Of a stretch of 5,506 nt of DNA, positions 4,644-5,506 are shown piece after piece. Made by a program: the position numbers and the translations under genes. The stretch is from Aequorivita sp. Lineage in GTDB: Bacteria > Bacteroidota > Bacteroidia > Flavobacteriales > Flavobacteriaceae. Position 1 is the stretch's first letter; each line of letters starts with the position of its first letter. Below the pieces are notes generated by a model that did no database searches, was not told the DNA's origin, and worked only from the letters and a program-made list of their open reading frames with translations. Where the stretch lies: positions 1-5,506 of the forward strand of contig JAGQYZ010000295.1 in NCBI GenBank assembly GCA_020435865.1, read 5' to 3'.

Positions 4644-5506
4644 TTAAAAGTTCAAATTAATATTATTATTTCCAATCTTTAATTCAACTTCCCTCCCAAA
4701 AATCAAAGCTCGATTATCCTTTATGTGTCCTGCAGGAAAATTAAAAAATACGGGATAATCATATTCCTTTACTAAATCAACAATAATTTCCTCAGCCGTT
4801 TTTCCAAAGTAGACCTTGTTGTCCTTCATTTCTGTCATTCCTCCAATGATAATGGCTTTTAGGTTTTTTAAATAACCGCTTCTTTTCAAATTCATCATCA
4901 TCCGGTCAATGTGATAAAGCATTTCGTCCAAATCTTCAATAAAAAGAATTTTGCCATCGGTCTTCATTTCTGAAGCACTTCCGCAAAGCGAATAGAGTAC
5001 AGAAAGATTTCCGCCAATCAATTCACCTTTCAAAATTCGTAATGAATCGAGAGAGTTGGTATTTTCAATTTCAATATTATACTGTTCCCCAAACAATACT
5101 TTCCGAATAGACTCAGCGGTATCTGGGGTTTTATTTTCGATTTCCAAACACATTTGTGCGTGCAAGGTTTCCATGCCCAAATTGTGAATATGTGAGTGCA
5201 AAACAGTAACATCGCTATAACCAACAATCCATTTTGGGTTTTTTATGAATGCTGAAAAATCAAGTTTATCAATAATTCTGACTGTTCCATAACCACCACG
5301 TGCGCACCAAATTGCTTTTATGTTGGAATCGTCCAGCATTGCTTGGAAATCTTTCGCACGCAAATCATCACTTCCTGCAAATTGATTTTCTTCTGCGCCG
5401 ATAGTTTTTCCTAAAACAGCATTCAATCCCCAATTTTCAAGTAGTTGGAGTGCAGGCTTTAGTTCTTCTTTTGAAATTTTCCTCGCCGTAGAAACTATGG
5501 CAATTG
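4644..5506 (-). CDS. LD-carboxypeptidase, peptidase family S66 (N-terminus cut off by window)
   Basis: The frame stays open to the window edge, giving 286 residues and lacking perhaps 10-15 at the N-terminus. The visible start, 'IAIVSTARK', matches the first beta-strand of the family, so the TTG at 5426 is an internal leucine codon. Numbering from the first full codon, 'ARGGYGT' lies at 68-74. 'GYSDVT' at 95-100 carries the nucleophile Ser97, 'FIEDLDE' at 188-194 carries Glu190, and 'PAGHIKDN' at 257-264 carries His260, completing the S66 Ser-Glu-His triad. These enzymes cleave the L,D-bond that releases the terminal D-Ala from murein tetrapeptides in cell-wall recycling. A minority (MccF type) instead cleave microcin C-like toxins. 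No export signal can be judged with the N-terminus missing; family members are normally cytoplasmic. The closest role is LdcA-like recycling, but MccF-like immunity is not excluded from sequence alone. Confidence 0.92.
   Translation of the reverse strand, partial: IAIVSTARKISKEELKPALQLLENWGLNAVLGKTIGAEENQFAGSDDLRAKDFQAMLDDSNIKAIWCARGGYGTVRIIDKLDFSAFIKNPKWIVGYSDVTVLHSHIHNLGMETLHAQMCLEIENKTPDTAESIRKVLFGEQYNIEIENTNSLDSLRILKGELIGGNLSVLYSLCGSASEMKTDGKILFIEDLDEMLYHIDRMMMNLKRSGYLKNLKAIIIGGMTEMKDNKVYFGKTAEEIIVDLVKEYDYPVFFNFPAGHIKDNRALIFGREVELKIGNNNINLNF

Noticed and set aside
4791..4800. Third copy of the CGGCTG/CAGCCG operator core
   Set aside because: Only CAGCCG matches; the flanking TA and TTTG are missing and the site is inside the LD-carboxypeptidase coding region.
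5030..5227. 65-codon open frame on the - strand
   Set aside because: Overlaps the LD-carboxypeptidase gene in another frame, including the codons around its catalytic serine; it has no independent support.
5424..5426. TTG as start codon of the LD-carboxypeptidase
   Set aside because: The frame continues upstream into conserved family sequence (IAIVSTARK), so the gene begins outside the window.

Overview
The window looks like chromosomal DNA of a member of the Bacteroidota, most likely the family Flavobacteriaceae. The evidence is an AT-rich composition, a secreted protein with a C-terminal type IX secretion sorting domain, promoters whose -7 boxes match the Bacteroidota consensus TAnnTTTG, and a lack of clear Shine-Dalgarno sequences. 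I cannot name the genus.

Layout from left to right. Positions 1-417 hold the 3' end of mfd (transcription-repair coupling factor, + strand). It ends at a strong hairpin that also serves the convergent gene on the other side. Positions 448-1563 (- strand) encode a secreted NHL/SMP-30-type beta-propeller with a T9SS tail. Directly upstream of it on the same strand, 1647-2774 encodes a regulator with seven predicted membrane segments and an AraC-type DNA-binding domain. A 227-bp divergent intergenic region separates it from 3002-3802 (+ strand), a second membrane-embedded regulator with an N-terminal Xre-type helix-turn-helix. A 342-bp gene-free stretch (3803-4144) contains an 11-bp tandem repeat. 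The right end carries two housekeeping-type genes on the - strand: a UPF0102/YraN nuclease-like protein (4145-4507) and an LD-carboxypeptidase of peptidase family S66 (4644 to the window end, N-terminus cut off). A 136-bp spacer with an imperfect inverted repeat lies between them.

The most interesting observation is a probable small regulatory circuit. The AraC-type gene and the propeller gene share an 18/23-identical upstream element (core CGGCTGTAnnCAAA). In both promoters it lies exactly 26 bp upstream of a perfect TAnnTTTG box, and in neither is a -33 TTG present at normal spacing. This suggests that the membrane-bound AraC-type protein activates both its own gene and the neighbouring secreted-protein gene. 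The Xre-type gene has a different element, a direct repeat TGTCGGGT-aaa-TGTCGGGT with 11-bp phasing, at almost the same distance from its own -7 box. It may therefore be controlled in a similar way, possibly by its own product. The ligands and functions of both regulators are unknown.
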